Below, one piece after another: positions 1 through 9,240 of a stretch of 37,136 nt of DNA; within the stretch, counting starts at the first letter, position 1, and the number at the start of each line of letters is the position of its first letter. The stretch comes from Limnohabitans sp. Its GTDB lineage: Bacteria; Pseudomonadota; Gammaproteobacteria; Burkholderiales; Burkholderiaceae_C. The position numbers and the translations under genes are program-made. The stretch is from the NCBI GenBank assembly GCA_021300495.1, contig JAJTDK010000016.1, positions 1-37,136 of the forward strand, read 5' to 3'. The notes beneath the pieces were generated by a model that was not told the DNA's origin, searched no databases, and saw only the letters and a program-made list of their open reading frames with translations.

Positions 1-216
1 GCGACCAATGACCGCCATGCCAAAACTGGGATGGTCGACATAGGCGTCGCCAGTGACCAAGACAATGTCGCAACTGTCCCAACCCAATTGCGTCATTTCA
101 GCGCGGCTCATGGGCAAAAATGGCGCCGTGCCAAAGCGCGCCGCCCAGAACTTGCGATAGCTGTTCAGGGGCTTGGCGTTGCGTGGGAAAAAAGAGACGT
201 CAACCAGTGCGTTCAT
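1..216 (-). CDS. ygiQ: YgiQ family radical SAM protein, N-terminal fragment
   Basis: The reverse strand from 216 to the window edge translates to 72 residues without a stop. It contains [20 protein letters not shown] and then [20 protein letters not shown], which match the start of Escherichia coli YgiQ (UPF0313) as I remember it. YgiQ proteins are large radical SAM enzymes of unknown substrate; the CxxxCxxC cluster lies further in and is outside this window. ATG at 216 is chosen because an in-frame TAA occurs ten codons upstream with no other usual start between. No clear ribosome binding site is visible. The gene is divergent from the chromate transporter pair and shares a short control region with it. 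An imperfect inverted repeat (231-238 with 247-254) lies in its leader. Family assignment is secure; function is not known. Confidence 0.88.
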   Translation of the reverse strand, partial: MNALVDVSFFPRNAKPLNSYRKFWAARFGTAPFLPMSRAEMTQLGWDSCDIVLVTGDAYVDHPSFGMAVIGR

Positions 217-264
217 GGGGTCGAAATTAGAGAAGGCCGTAGTTTAGGGCTTCTTTGGGAACAT

Positions 265-306
265 GTCTCTCAGAGGGTCTCTCGAAAAGACCGTTTCTAG
301 GTCTTT
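265..306. promoter_or_regulatory. Phased GTCT/AGAC repeats between ygiQ and the chromate transporter
   Basis: The intergenic region holds GTCTCTC at 265-271 and again at 277-283, then AAAGACC at 286-292 and GGTCTTT at 300-306. The last two form a perfect 7-bp inverted repeat with a 7-base centre. The GTCT cores start at 265, 277 and 301, multiples of 12 apart, and the inverted AGAC sits at 288-291. It could be an operator for a regulator of the divergent genes, or a small hairpin in the chromate transporter leader. No convincing -10/-35 pair was found; TTGACA at 305-310 has no -10 at the right distance. Function is inference only. Confidence 0.35.
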
Positions 307-359
307 GACATCCTAATATGAATCAGTTGGCCCGCAAATGCTTCAGCGATAATTCGCGA

Positions 360-980
360 ATGTCTTCTCAAGCCCAAGAATTTAATCAACCGCAATCCAA
401 AACAGAACTGTTCACGGTTTTTACTTTTTTGGCACTCCAGGGGTTTGGTGGCGTTTTGGCAGTTGTTCAGCACGAATTGGTGGATCGCAGAAAGTGGATG
501 ACCAAGGCCCAATTTGTTGAAGAATGGTCCGTCGCACAAGTGATGCCAGGCCCCAACGTGGTCAACCTTTGCTTGATGATTGGCGGCAAGTACTTTGGCA
601 TTGCAGGTGCTTTGGCAGCGGTTAGCGGCTTGATTTGCGGACCGCTGGTTTTGGTACTAGGCCTGGCTATCTTGTTTGGTGGTGTGGCAGACAATGCCGT
701 CGCTCAAGGGGCACTCAAAGGCATGGGGGCTGTGGCGGCTGGTTTGGTCATTGCCACAGGGCTTAAACTTGCTTCAACCCTGCCGAAAAACCCAATGGGA
801 CTTTGGACAGCCATCTCTTTTGCAGTTCTTTCTTTTGCTTGTGTCGGCATTTTCAGATGGCCATTGCCTTGGGTTTTACTTGGCTTTGGCAGCTTAGCGT
901 GGTTCTTGACCTATCGGGCCTTGAAACACTTGCAAACCAAGCTTGATTCCGATTCACAGACGGATCGGGAGGCGTCCTAA
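360..980 (+). CDS. chrA: Chromate transporter, N-terminal-type half (short-chain CHR)
   Basis: An inner-membrane protein of about 206 residues with several hydrophobic segments and one CHR domain. Family marks are LQGFGGVLAVVQHELV near the start and the VAQVMPGPNVVNL motif. Long-chain ChrA carries two such domains in one chain; here each half is its own gene, as in the paired short-chain CHR proteins (for example Bacillus subtilis ywrA/ywrB), whose two products are needed together for chromate efflux. The next gene is the other half, 2 bases downstream. ATG at 360 is preferred because the family-like sequence begins just after it; ATG at 318 would add 14 residues of unconvincing sequence. Neither start has a good ribosome binding site. 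Whether chromate is the real substrate cannot be read from sequence. Confidence 0.85.
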   Translation: MSSQAQEFNQPQSKTELFTVFTFLALQGFGGVLAVVQHELVDRRKWMTKAQFVEEWSVAQVMPGPNVVNLCLMIGGKYFGIAGALAAVSGLICGPLVLVLGLAILFGGVADNAVAQGALKGMGAVAAGLVIATGLKLASTLPKNPMGLWTAISFAVLSFACVGIFRWPLPWVLLGFGSLAWFLTYRALKHLQTKLDSDSQTDREAS

Positions 981-982
981 AA

Positions 983-1579
983 ATGAGCCTGACTCTGAGT
1001 CCTCAAGACTGGTTTGAGTTGTTCATGCATTTTGCCGTCTTGTCCTTGATGGGGATTGGGGGTGCCATCACAACTGCGCCAGAAATGCACAGATTTTTGG
1101 TGACTGAAAAACATTGGCTGACAGACCCTTCCTTTTCTTCCAGCATTGCCCTGGCTCAGTCTGCACCTGGCCCCAATGTGCTCTTTGTAGCGCTCATGGG
1201 ATGGCAAGTGGGCATCAATGCCGGTGGGGGCTTGGGCGCGGGTGCCCATGCATGGTGGCTTGGCCTTTTTGGCGTCTTGCTCACCATGTTGGGCATTATG
1301 TTGCCCTCCTCTATCCTGACCTACAAAGCCACCAAATGGGCCCATCTCAACCGAGATCTGACATCGGTTCAGGCCTTCAAATCTGGCATGGCTCCCATTG
1401 TGATCGGACTCTTGGTGTCAACGGGGTGGCTGCTGTCGGCTGCTCACGGTGACTTTGCACAAGACTGGAAAATTTGGTTGGTCACCGCTGTTGCAACAGG
1501 GCTGGTGTTGCGAACTTCTATTCACATGATGTGGCTGATAGCAGCGGGCGGCATTCTGGGTGCTGCAGGACTGCTGTGA
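983..1579 (+). CDS. Chromate transporter, C-terminal-type half (short-chain CHR)
   Basis: The second half of the split CHR transporter, 198 residues and mostly hydrophobic. It has its own copy of the core motif, ALAQSAPGPNVLFVALMGW, and a GIGGAITTAPEMHRFL stretch equivalent to the GFGG region of the partner. It begins 2 bases after the stop of the first half, so the two are almost certainly one operon and translated together, and the products probably form an antiparallel heterodimer. It ends 2 bases before the stop of rlmB on the other strand, leaving no room for a bidirectional terminator. Family assignment is strong; substrate is inferred from family only. Confidence 0.86.
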   Translation: MSLTLSPQDWFELFMHFAVLSLMGIGGAITTAPEMHRFLVTEKHWLTDPSFSSSIALAQSAPGPNVLFVALMGWQVGINAGGGLGAGAHAWWLGLFGVLLTMLGIMLPSSILTYKATKWAHLNRDLTSVQAFKSGMAPIVIGLLVSTGWLLSAAHGDFAQDWKIWLVTAVATGLVLRTSIHMMWLIAAGGILGAAGLL

Positions 1580-1581
1580 GC

Positions 1582-2322
1582 TTATGAAACCAAGCGCTGC
1601 CTCAGCGCTTCAAACAAACAAACACCACTGGCCACCGACACATTCAAGCTCTCGACGGCACCTTGCATGGGAATGCTGACCAACTCATCACAGGTTTTGC
1701 GTGTGAGCTGCCTCATGCCAGGGCCTTCGGCTCCCAGCACCAAAGCAGTAGGGACTTTTAAATCTGCTTGGTAAATATTGCGAGGGGCATCGCCGCTGGT
1801 GCCAATGATCCAAATAGAACGCTCTTTGAGTTCACCCAAAGTTCTAGCCAAGTTGGTCACCATGAAATACGGCACCGTTTCAGCGGCACCACTGGCCACC
1901 TTGGCCACAGTGGCATTGATGCCCGCGGCGTGATCTTTGGGTGCAATGACAGCATGTGCACCCGCGCCATCGGCAACACGCAAACACGCACCCAGATTGT
2001 GCGGATCTGTGACGCCATCTAAAACCAAGAGCAATGGAGGACCCTGAACTTGGTCCAACAGATCATCCAGCGAATGGACTTGAGGCAAGCTTTCAACGCG
2101 CGCCGCAACGCCCTGATGGCCATGACTGCCTGCCAACTTGGCCAAGCGCATGCTGTCAGCCTCTATGAGCCTGACGCCCGCCTCTTGTGCGCGTTCAATG
2201 AACTGGCGCATGCGGGCATCGCGCCGTGTGGTTTCAAAATAGATCTCAACGATCGATTGAGGTGCTGTTTTTAAACGCACCCCCACTGCATGAAAACCGA
2301 AAAGAATTTTGGGAGAAGACAT
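1582..2322 (-). CDS. rlmB: 23S rRNA (guanosine-2'-O-)-methyltransferase RlmB (TrmH/SpoU family)
   Basis: A 246-residue SPOUT methyltransferase. In the family, RlmB methylates the 2'-O of G2251 in the peptidyl-transferase P loop of 23S rRNA using S-adenosylmethionine. The N-terminal part (ILFGFHAVGVRLK onward) is the L30e-like RNA-binding domain. The C-terminal part has the three SpoU motifs: NLGACLRVADGAGA, LVLGAEGPGMR and VESLNVSVASG, which form the trefoil knot. ATG at 2322 is chosen because homologues begin there and because a longer frame would overlap the ABC ATPase gene; this start lies 7 bases after that gene's stop, so the two are probably cotranscribed. Length is normal for the family. 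Confidence 0.93.
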   Translation of the reverse strand: MSSPKILFGFHAVGVRLKTAPQSIVEIYFETTRRDARMRQFIERAQEAGVRLIEADSMRLAKLAGSHGHQGVAARVESLPQVHSLDDLLDQVQGPPLLLVLDGVTDPHNLGACLRVADGAGAHAVIAPKDHAAGINATVAKVASGAAETVPYFMVTNLARTLGELKERSIWIIGTSGDAPRNIYQADLKVPTALVLGAEGPGMRQLTRKTCDELVSIPMQGAVESLNVSVASGVCLFEALRQRLVS

Positions 2323-2329
2323 ACCCCAA

Positions 2330-3007
2330 TTATCGTTGGGATATAAGCTGTCCAGCCTCAAGTGTGAGCGTTCTATCGCAGCGAGATGCCAGTTTTTGGT
2401 CATGCGTGACCAAAATCAGGGTGGTTCCTCTGGCCTGATTCATAGAAAGCATCAAATTCATAATGCTTTCGCCAGTTTGAGCATCCAAACTGCCTGTCGG
2501 CTCATCGGCCAAGAGGAGTTGGGGTTGGACCACAAAGGCTCGGGCAAGCGCAACACGTTGTTGTTCACCACCACTGAGAACTTTGGGGAAATGTTTCAAG
2601 CGCTCTGCAAGCCCTACTTGCGACAAGATCTCTTTGGCCAATTGGCTGGCGTTTTTGGCGCCTGCTAACTCAAGCGGTAACATGACATTTTCCAATGCTG
2701 TCAAATGACCCATCAATTGAAAATTTTGAAAGACAAAACCTAGCATTTGTCCGCGCCATGCGGCACGTTGGTCCTCTGACATGTCAAAAATGGGCTGTCC
2801 TGCCAAAGACACTTGACCTTCGGTTGGGGTGTCTAAACCTGCCATGATGGACAACAAGGTGCTTTTGCCGGAACCAGAGGCTCCCAAAATAGCAACAGAT
2901 TCCCCAGCCTTCACGGAGAAATCAATATCACGCAAAATAGCCAATGGACCACCGACATCACTGACCACCTTGCTGACATGACTGACTGAGATCATTGTTT
3001 CTGACAT
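2330..3007 (-). CDS. ybbA: ABC transporter ATP-binding protein, YbbA/LolD type
   Basis: A 225-residue ABC ATPase of the MacB/LolD/YbbA branch. Walker A GASGSGKST is at about 43-50, the signature LSGGEQQ at 144-150, Walker B LLLADEP at 164-170 and the switch histidine at about 202. In E. coli ybbA also lies divergent from tesA, which supports the symbol. There the permease YbbP follows; here the next gene is rlmB, so no permease is present at this locus. ATG at 3007 is preferred: AAGGA lies 10 bases upstream (3018-3022). ATG at 2995 is a weaker alternative. The start codon overlaps that of tesA on the other strand, so each promoter must lie inside the other gene. The substrate is unknown. Confidence 0.9.
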   Translation of the reverse strand: MSETMISVSHVSKVVSDVGGPLAILRDIDFSVKAGESVAILGASGSGKSTLLSIMAGLDTPTEGQVSLAGQPIFDMSEDQRAAWRGQMLGFVFQNFQLMGHLTALENVMLPLELAGAKNASQLAKEILSQVGLAERLKHFPKVLSGGEQQRVALARAFVVQPQLLLADEPTGSLDAQTGESIMNLMLSMNQARGTTLILVTHDQKLASRCDRTLTLEAGQLISQR

Positions 3008-3704
3008 GTACCAAATTTCCTTACAACGTAGATACTTTAACTGGCTTGTGGTGAGCTTGTTCTGCGCGGGTTTTTGCTTGCCCCTTTTGGCCAGCGAAAG
3101 CACTGCAAAAGTCATCGAAAAGGCAACACCAAGCCTCGAAAAAATTGTCTTGATTGTGGGCGACTCATTGAGTGCTGAGTATGGCCTGACACGAGGAACA
3201 GGCTGGGTTCAATTGATGAGTGACCAAGCTGTCAAAGAGGCAGTTAAAGTGAGATTGGTGAATGCCAGTATCAGCGGTGATACAAGTTCTGGAGGCCTTA
3301 GCAGGCTGCCCCAGTTGCTCAAACTGCACAAGCCGCATGTTTTGATCGTGGAGCTTGGGGGCAACGATGCGCTTCGAGGCTTGAGCATGCAAATGACGCA
3401 ACAAAATTTGAGCGCCATGGCCAATCAAGGCAAAAAAGCAGGCGCCAAAGTGATGGTCATTGGCATGCAAATTCCGCCAAACTATGGCGCCAATTACGCT
3501 CAACAAATAGCACAGGCCTATCAGAGGGTGTCGAAAGAGACTGGGGCCGAACTGAACAACCAATTTTTAAAAGGCATTGCTGACGATGCCGATCCCTTGA
3601 AGTGGTTTCAGCCAGACCGAATTCATCCCAATGAAGGGGCGCAAAACACCATGATGAAAAACGTATGGCCTCAGCTTAAAAAAGTGTTGGCCGATATAAG
3701 GTAA
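3006..3704 (+). CDS. tesA: GDSL-family arylesterase / thioesterase I (TesA type)
   Basis: A periplasmic SGNH hydrolase of 232 residues. The N terminus (about 1-30) looks like a signal peptide: a few basic residues, a hydrophobic run WLVVSLFCAGFCLPLLA, then SES. Block I is VGDSLSAEYG with the nucleophile near Ser54, block III is GGNDALRG (118-125), and block V is DRIHPNEG with Asp204 and His207. E. coli TesA hydrolyses acyl-CoA, aryl esters and lysophospholipids in the periplasm; which substrate matters here is not known. The only reasonable start is ATG 3006, which shares bases 3006-3007 with the start codon of the divergent ybbA. Its ribosome binding site is weak. It is convergent with metC, 22 bases away. 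Confidence 0.92.
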   Translation: MYQISLQRRYFNWLVVSLFCAGFCLPLLASESTAKVIEKATPSLEKIVLIVGDSLSAEYGLTRGTGWVQLMSDQAVKEAVKVRLVNASISGDTSSGGLSRLPQLLKLHKPHVLIVELGGNDALRGLSMQMTQQNLSAMANQGKKAGAKVMVIGMQIPPNYGANYAQQIAQAYQRVSKETGAELNNQFLKGIADDADPLKWFQPDRIHPNEGAQNTMMKNVWPQLKKVLADIR

Positions 3705-3726
3705 CCCTGCCTAGGTACTAGAGAAT

Positions 3727-5070
3727 TTAAGGTTGTGGCGGCACATCGGACGCGGGCAGCTGCTCAATCTCGTCTTCAGGCAAATCTTCTGAGAGTGAAT
3801 CAGGCGAGTCAGTTCTTTTCTCAGACTTGGCTTTCAGTTTGTCTTCTTTTTTGCGTTTCTTCGCCACAGCTTTGGTTAAATCGTGGATTAAGTCTTGAGG
3901 GTCTTCAAACCCAGTTGAAAAACGCACCAAGTAACCTTGTTGCAAGTGCGAAGGCCAGTTAGAACGCATGCTGGCAATGTTGTAAGGCACCACCAAACTG
4001 ATGGGGCCACCCCAGCTGTAGCCTATTCTGAAGAGACTCAAATTGTCGCAAAATGTATCGACTTGGTCTTGCGTCAAGGAGGGGTGCAGCATCACGCTGA
4101 ACAAGCCTGCTGCATGCCCAGCGCCACCGTCAGAAGCGCACAAGGTTTGCCAATGCGCGTGTCCAGGAGATCCTTCTACAGCGGGATGCAGTACCTGTAC
4201 ACAGGCTTTTTGGCTTTTCCACCATTGCGCCAACCTACGGGCAGAATGATCTTGCGCTGCATAGCGCAAAGAAATGGTGGGGAGCGAGCGAAGAATGCTT
4301 TCAATGTCGTTGGGGCCCACACAAATGCCCAATCGGCTCATGGTCATTTTGAGTTTCAGTGCCAACTCATCGCTGCAGGTCATGACGCTGCCCATGAGCA
4401 CATCGCCACCCCCACTGGGATATTTGGTCAACGCATGCGCGGTGAGATCTACGGACAAACTGCCATCGCCTAACAGGTCAAAGGGCTTGAATGCAATTCC
4501 CGCGCCCCATGTATTGTCCAAGGCGGTTAAAACGCCATGAGATTGACAAACCTTGATCAAACCGATGAGGTCTGGAAACTCCATGCTGACTGAGCCTGGC
4601 GCTTCCAACCATACAAGGCGGGTGTTGGGTTTGATTTTGGCTGCCAGATCTTGAGGGTCCATGGCATCGTAGTAAGCATGAGAAATGCCAAAGGATGTCA
4701 ATTCGCCTTCAGCCAGCACCTTATTGGGGCCATACGAGTTGTCGGGCAACAAAATATGATCGCCCATTTGCAAAACAGCAAAAGATGCTACTGCCAAGGC
4801 CGACAAACCACTGGGTGTTAACACGCAATGTTTGCCGCCTTCTAGTGAGCTAAGCCGCTCTTCAAGTGTGAAGCTTGAAGGCGTGCCGTGCGTTCCGTAG
4901 GTGTAAGCTGATTTGTCTTTCCAATCGCTTTGGCGCATAGCCGCCACATTGGGAAAGAAGACCGTAGAGGCTTTGAAGATACCCGGCTGAGGAGCCTGAA
5001 AATCAGGCGGTGGCGTATAGCCGTGGTGAATCAGTTGGGTGGAAATGTGGGATGTGTTCTTTTCAGTCAT
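3727..5070 (-). CDS. metC: Cystathionine beta-lyase (Cys/Met metabolism PLP enzyme)
   Basis: A 447-residue fold-type I PLP enzyme. MetC cleaves cystathionine to homocysteine, pyruvate and ammonia in methionine synthesis. Visible marks are TPSGLSALAVA (phosphate loop region), LDNTWGAGIAFKP with Asp185 for the pyridine nitrogen, and AHALTKYPSGGGDV with Lys216 as the Schiff-base lysine. About 395-405 residues are usual; here about 44 more residues follow, a charged lysine-rich then acidic, proline-containing tail (404-447) that is probably disordered. GGAGGG directly abuts the ATG, unusually close. It is the last gene of the hfq-to-metC run, 15 bases after the phosphoribosyltransferase. Related gamma-synthases are possible, but the active-site pattern favours the lyase. 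Confidence 0.88.
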   Translation of the reverse strand: MTEKNTSHISTQLIHHGYTPPPDFQAPQPGIFKASTVFFPNVAAMRQSDWKDKSAYTYGTHGTPSSFTLEERLSSLEGGKHCVLTPSGLSALAVASFAVLQMGDHILLPDNSYGPNKVLAEGELTSFGISHAYYDAMDPQDLAAKIKPNTRLVWLEAPGSVSMEFPDLIGLIKVCQSHGVLTALDNTWGAGIAFKPFDLLGDGSLSVDLTAHALTKYPSGGGDVLMGSVMTCSDELALKLKMTMSRLGICVGPNDIESILRSLPTISLRYAAQDHSARRLAQWWKSQKACVQVLHPAVEGSPGHAHWQTLCASDGGAGHAAGLFSVMLHPSLTQDQVDTFCDNLSLFRIGYSWGGPISLVVPYNIASMRSNWPSHLQQGYLVRFSTGFEDPQDLIHDLTKAVAKKRKKEDKLKAKSEKRTDSPDSLSEDLPEDEIEQLPASDVPPQP

Positions 5071-5085
5071 CCCTCCATATTACCT

Positions 5086-5610
5086 TTAGACTTTCCACTT
5101 TTCCATTAATTTTTCGGGGCTCATGCTGTCGTAGCCTTCAAAGGGCTGATGAATCCAAGGATTGGTGGGCAGGTATTCAACAGAGTAATCGGGTTTAAAA
5201 CCAGAAAGGCCCTTGGTCCAAACAACCGCACTGCGCAGTTCTGTGATGGGCTTGTAATTGGTTTTTAACATGTCGACCACGGCATGCAAGGTGTGACCCG
5301 AATCGGCCAAGTCATCGACCAACAAAACGCGACCCGCAATTTCGCCTTTGGGGGTGGTGATGAACCGAGCGATGTCCAAATGGCCCTGCACAGTACCGGC
5401 ATCAGCGCGGTAAGAGCTGGTGGACATGATGGCCAATGGCTTGTTGAAGATGCGAGACAAAATGTCACCAGGGCGCATGCCGCCCCTTGCCAAACACAAA
5501 ATGGTGTCGAACTCCCACCCAGATTGATGGACCTTGATGGCCAGCTTTTCAATCAGGTTGTGGTATTCGTCGTAGCTTACGTACAGGTGTTTGCCGTCTT
5601 CAGTCAGCAT
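5086..5610 (-). CDS. Purine phosphoribosyltransferase (Gpt/Hpt-like)
   Basis: A type I phosphoribosyltransferase of 174 residues. The PRPP-binding loop is VLLVDDLADSGHT (about 95-107), with the paired acidic residues DD. LCLARGGMRPGDIL near residue 38-52 is the usual second loop. The likely role is salvage of a purine base (xanthine, guanine or hypoxanthine) to its nucleotide, which fits the position just after purA, but the base specificity cannot be told from this sequence. ATG at 5610 begins the sequence expected of homologues (MLTEDGKHLYVSYDEY). A TTG at 5631, adjacent to the purA stop, would add 7 residues; neither has a clear ribosome binding site. It is followed by metC after 15 bases. 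Confidence 0.85.
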   Translation of the reverse strand: MLTEDGKHLYVSYDEYHNLIEKLAIKVHQSGWEFDTILCLARGGMRPGDILSRIFNKPLAIMSTSSYRADAGTVQGHLDIARFITTPKGEIAGRVLLVDDLADSGHTLHAVVDMLKTNYKPITELRSAVVWTKGLSGFKPDYSVEYLPTNPWIHQPFEGYDSMSPEKLMEKWKV

Positions 5611-5631
5611 GCAGCGAGGTGTTGATGTCAA

Positions 5632-8183
<2,552 letters not shown>

Positions 8184-8233
8184 GGCAATCTGGGAGGCTG
8201 TTAAAACAGGGATTTTACCGGTTCAAACAGGCT

Positions 8234-8425
8234 CTAAATGAAGGCCGCTAAAAGAAAGAGTCCTAACAAAACGATTGAGAGACCGAAAAACCGAATTTGA
8301 CCATCTTCGAGCTGCAAGAGCTGACTGAACATTTCTCGCCACTTAGGGGGAGAGATGAGGGGCAGAAGCCCCTCAAAAATCAACACCAGAGAGATGGCCA
8401 CCATGATTGAGGACCAGAAACTCAC
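8234..8425 (-). CDS. Small membrane protein, DUF2065 (YjeT family)
   Basis: A 63-residue protein made mainly of two hydrophobic helices (about 5-24 and 44-62) joined by a short polar stretch with PPKWREMF and GQIRFFGL, which is the DUF2065/YjeT pattern. It has the same place in E. coli, where yjeT lies between hflC and purA. The start is GTG 8425, immediately after the TAA of hflC with a GAAG just upstream; ATG 8404 is possible but would remove the beginning of the first helix. Function is unknown; the fixed position suggests an association with the HflKC complex, which is inference only. Confidence 0.8.
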   Translation of the reverse strand: MSFWSSIMVAISLVLIFEGLLPLISPPKWREMFSQLLQLEDGQIRFFGLSIVLLGLFLLAAFI

Positions 8426-9228
8426 TTACTTCTTCACTGAGGGGGCGGCCTGGCTGCCTGAAGAATTGCCTCGCATGGTTCTGAAGAAGTCTGAGCTGCT
8501 TGGGTCTAAAACCATGACATCGCTCTTTTTAGCAAAACTGGCTTTGTAGGCATCAAGGCTTCTGTAAAACTGCGCAAATTGAGGGTCACGGCCAAAGGAC
8601 TCGTTGTAGATTTTGGCGGCCTGTGAATCTCCTAGACCTTTGATTTTTTGGGCATCGCGGTAAGCATTGGCAATGGTGACCTCGCGCTGGCGATCGGCAT
8701 CAGCACGGATTTTCTCTCCCTCTGCACCGCCCGTAGAACGACCCAAGGCTTTACGCCGCGCACTTTGTCTAAGACTTCGCTCTTGACGTCATTCATCAAG
8801 GCGTCGCGACTTAAAGACAGCAAGTCCTTCACAGTGCGCTTGTTGATTTCTTCTTGAAAAGCATTTCTAACCACTCGGTTCAGTTGATTGGCTCCAGCCT
8901 TTTCATCCAAGCCCACATTGCGGATGTAGGCCAGGGGATCTGTAATGCGCCAACGAACATACCAATCGATGACCACACGTTGCTTTTCAGCAGTCAGCAT
9001 GGGCTCGGTGTCGGGACTGTCGAGGGTTAACAAACGCTTGTCAATGTAAGTGACGTTTTGCAAAGGAGGTGGCAGCTTGATGTTCAAACCAGGCTCGGTA
9101 ATGACTTCTTTGATTTGACCCAAGGCATAAACCACGCCAAATTGACGTTGATCGACCACGAACAACATGGAACTGGCCAAAGCCAGCAACAGCAGCAGGG
9201 ATGAAACCCATATTCCAATACGATTCAT
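8426..9228 (-). pseudogene. hflC: hflC with internal deletion and frameshift
   Basis: HflC is a membrane-anchored SPFH protein that with HflK encloses and modulates the protease FtsH. The first part (ATG 9228) is normal: an N-terminal membrane helix, FVVDQRQFGVVYALGQ, and on through RDALMNDVKSEVLDKVRGVKPW (about 162 residues). At 8740-8746 the frame then changes. The frame ending at 8426 resumes with RSTGGAEGEKIRADADRQRE and continues to the normal C terminus VMVLDPSSSDFFRTMRG. About 36 residues expected between PWG and RSTGG (the VDVVDVRI...RVANEL region of relatives) are missing, a deletion of roughly 110 bases with length 1 modulo 3. Both parts look under selection, so the lesion is recent or an assembly artefact. 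AAGGA precedes the start. Confidence 0.85.
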
Positions 9229-9240
9229 TTTGCTGCTTCC

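Noticed and set aside
305-310. TTGACA as -35 for the chromate transporter
   Set aside because: No -10-like hexamer 16-18 bases downstream.
3937-4473. 178-residue plus-strand frame
   Set aside because: It lies wholly antisense to metC, has no family-like sequence and arises from codon bias of the real gene.
8198-8209. CTGTT-aa-AACAG palindrome as a LexA box
   Set aside because: The two CTGT/ACAG parts are only 4 bases apart, while the LexA site needs 8.
8632-8760. Programmed frameshifting as the explanation for hflC and, at 12955, der
   Set aside because: Conserved residues are missing at both points, so this is deletion and not a shift in reading of intact sequence.
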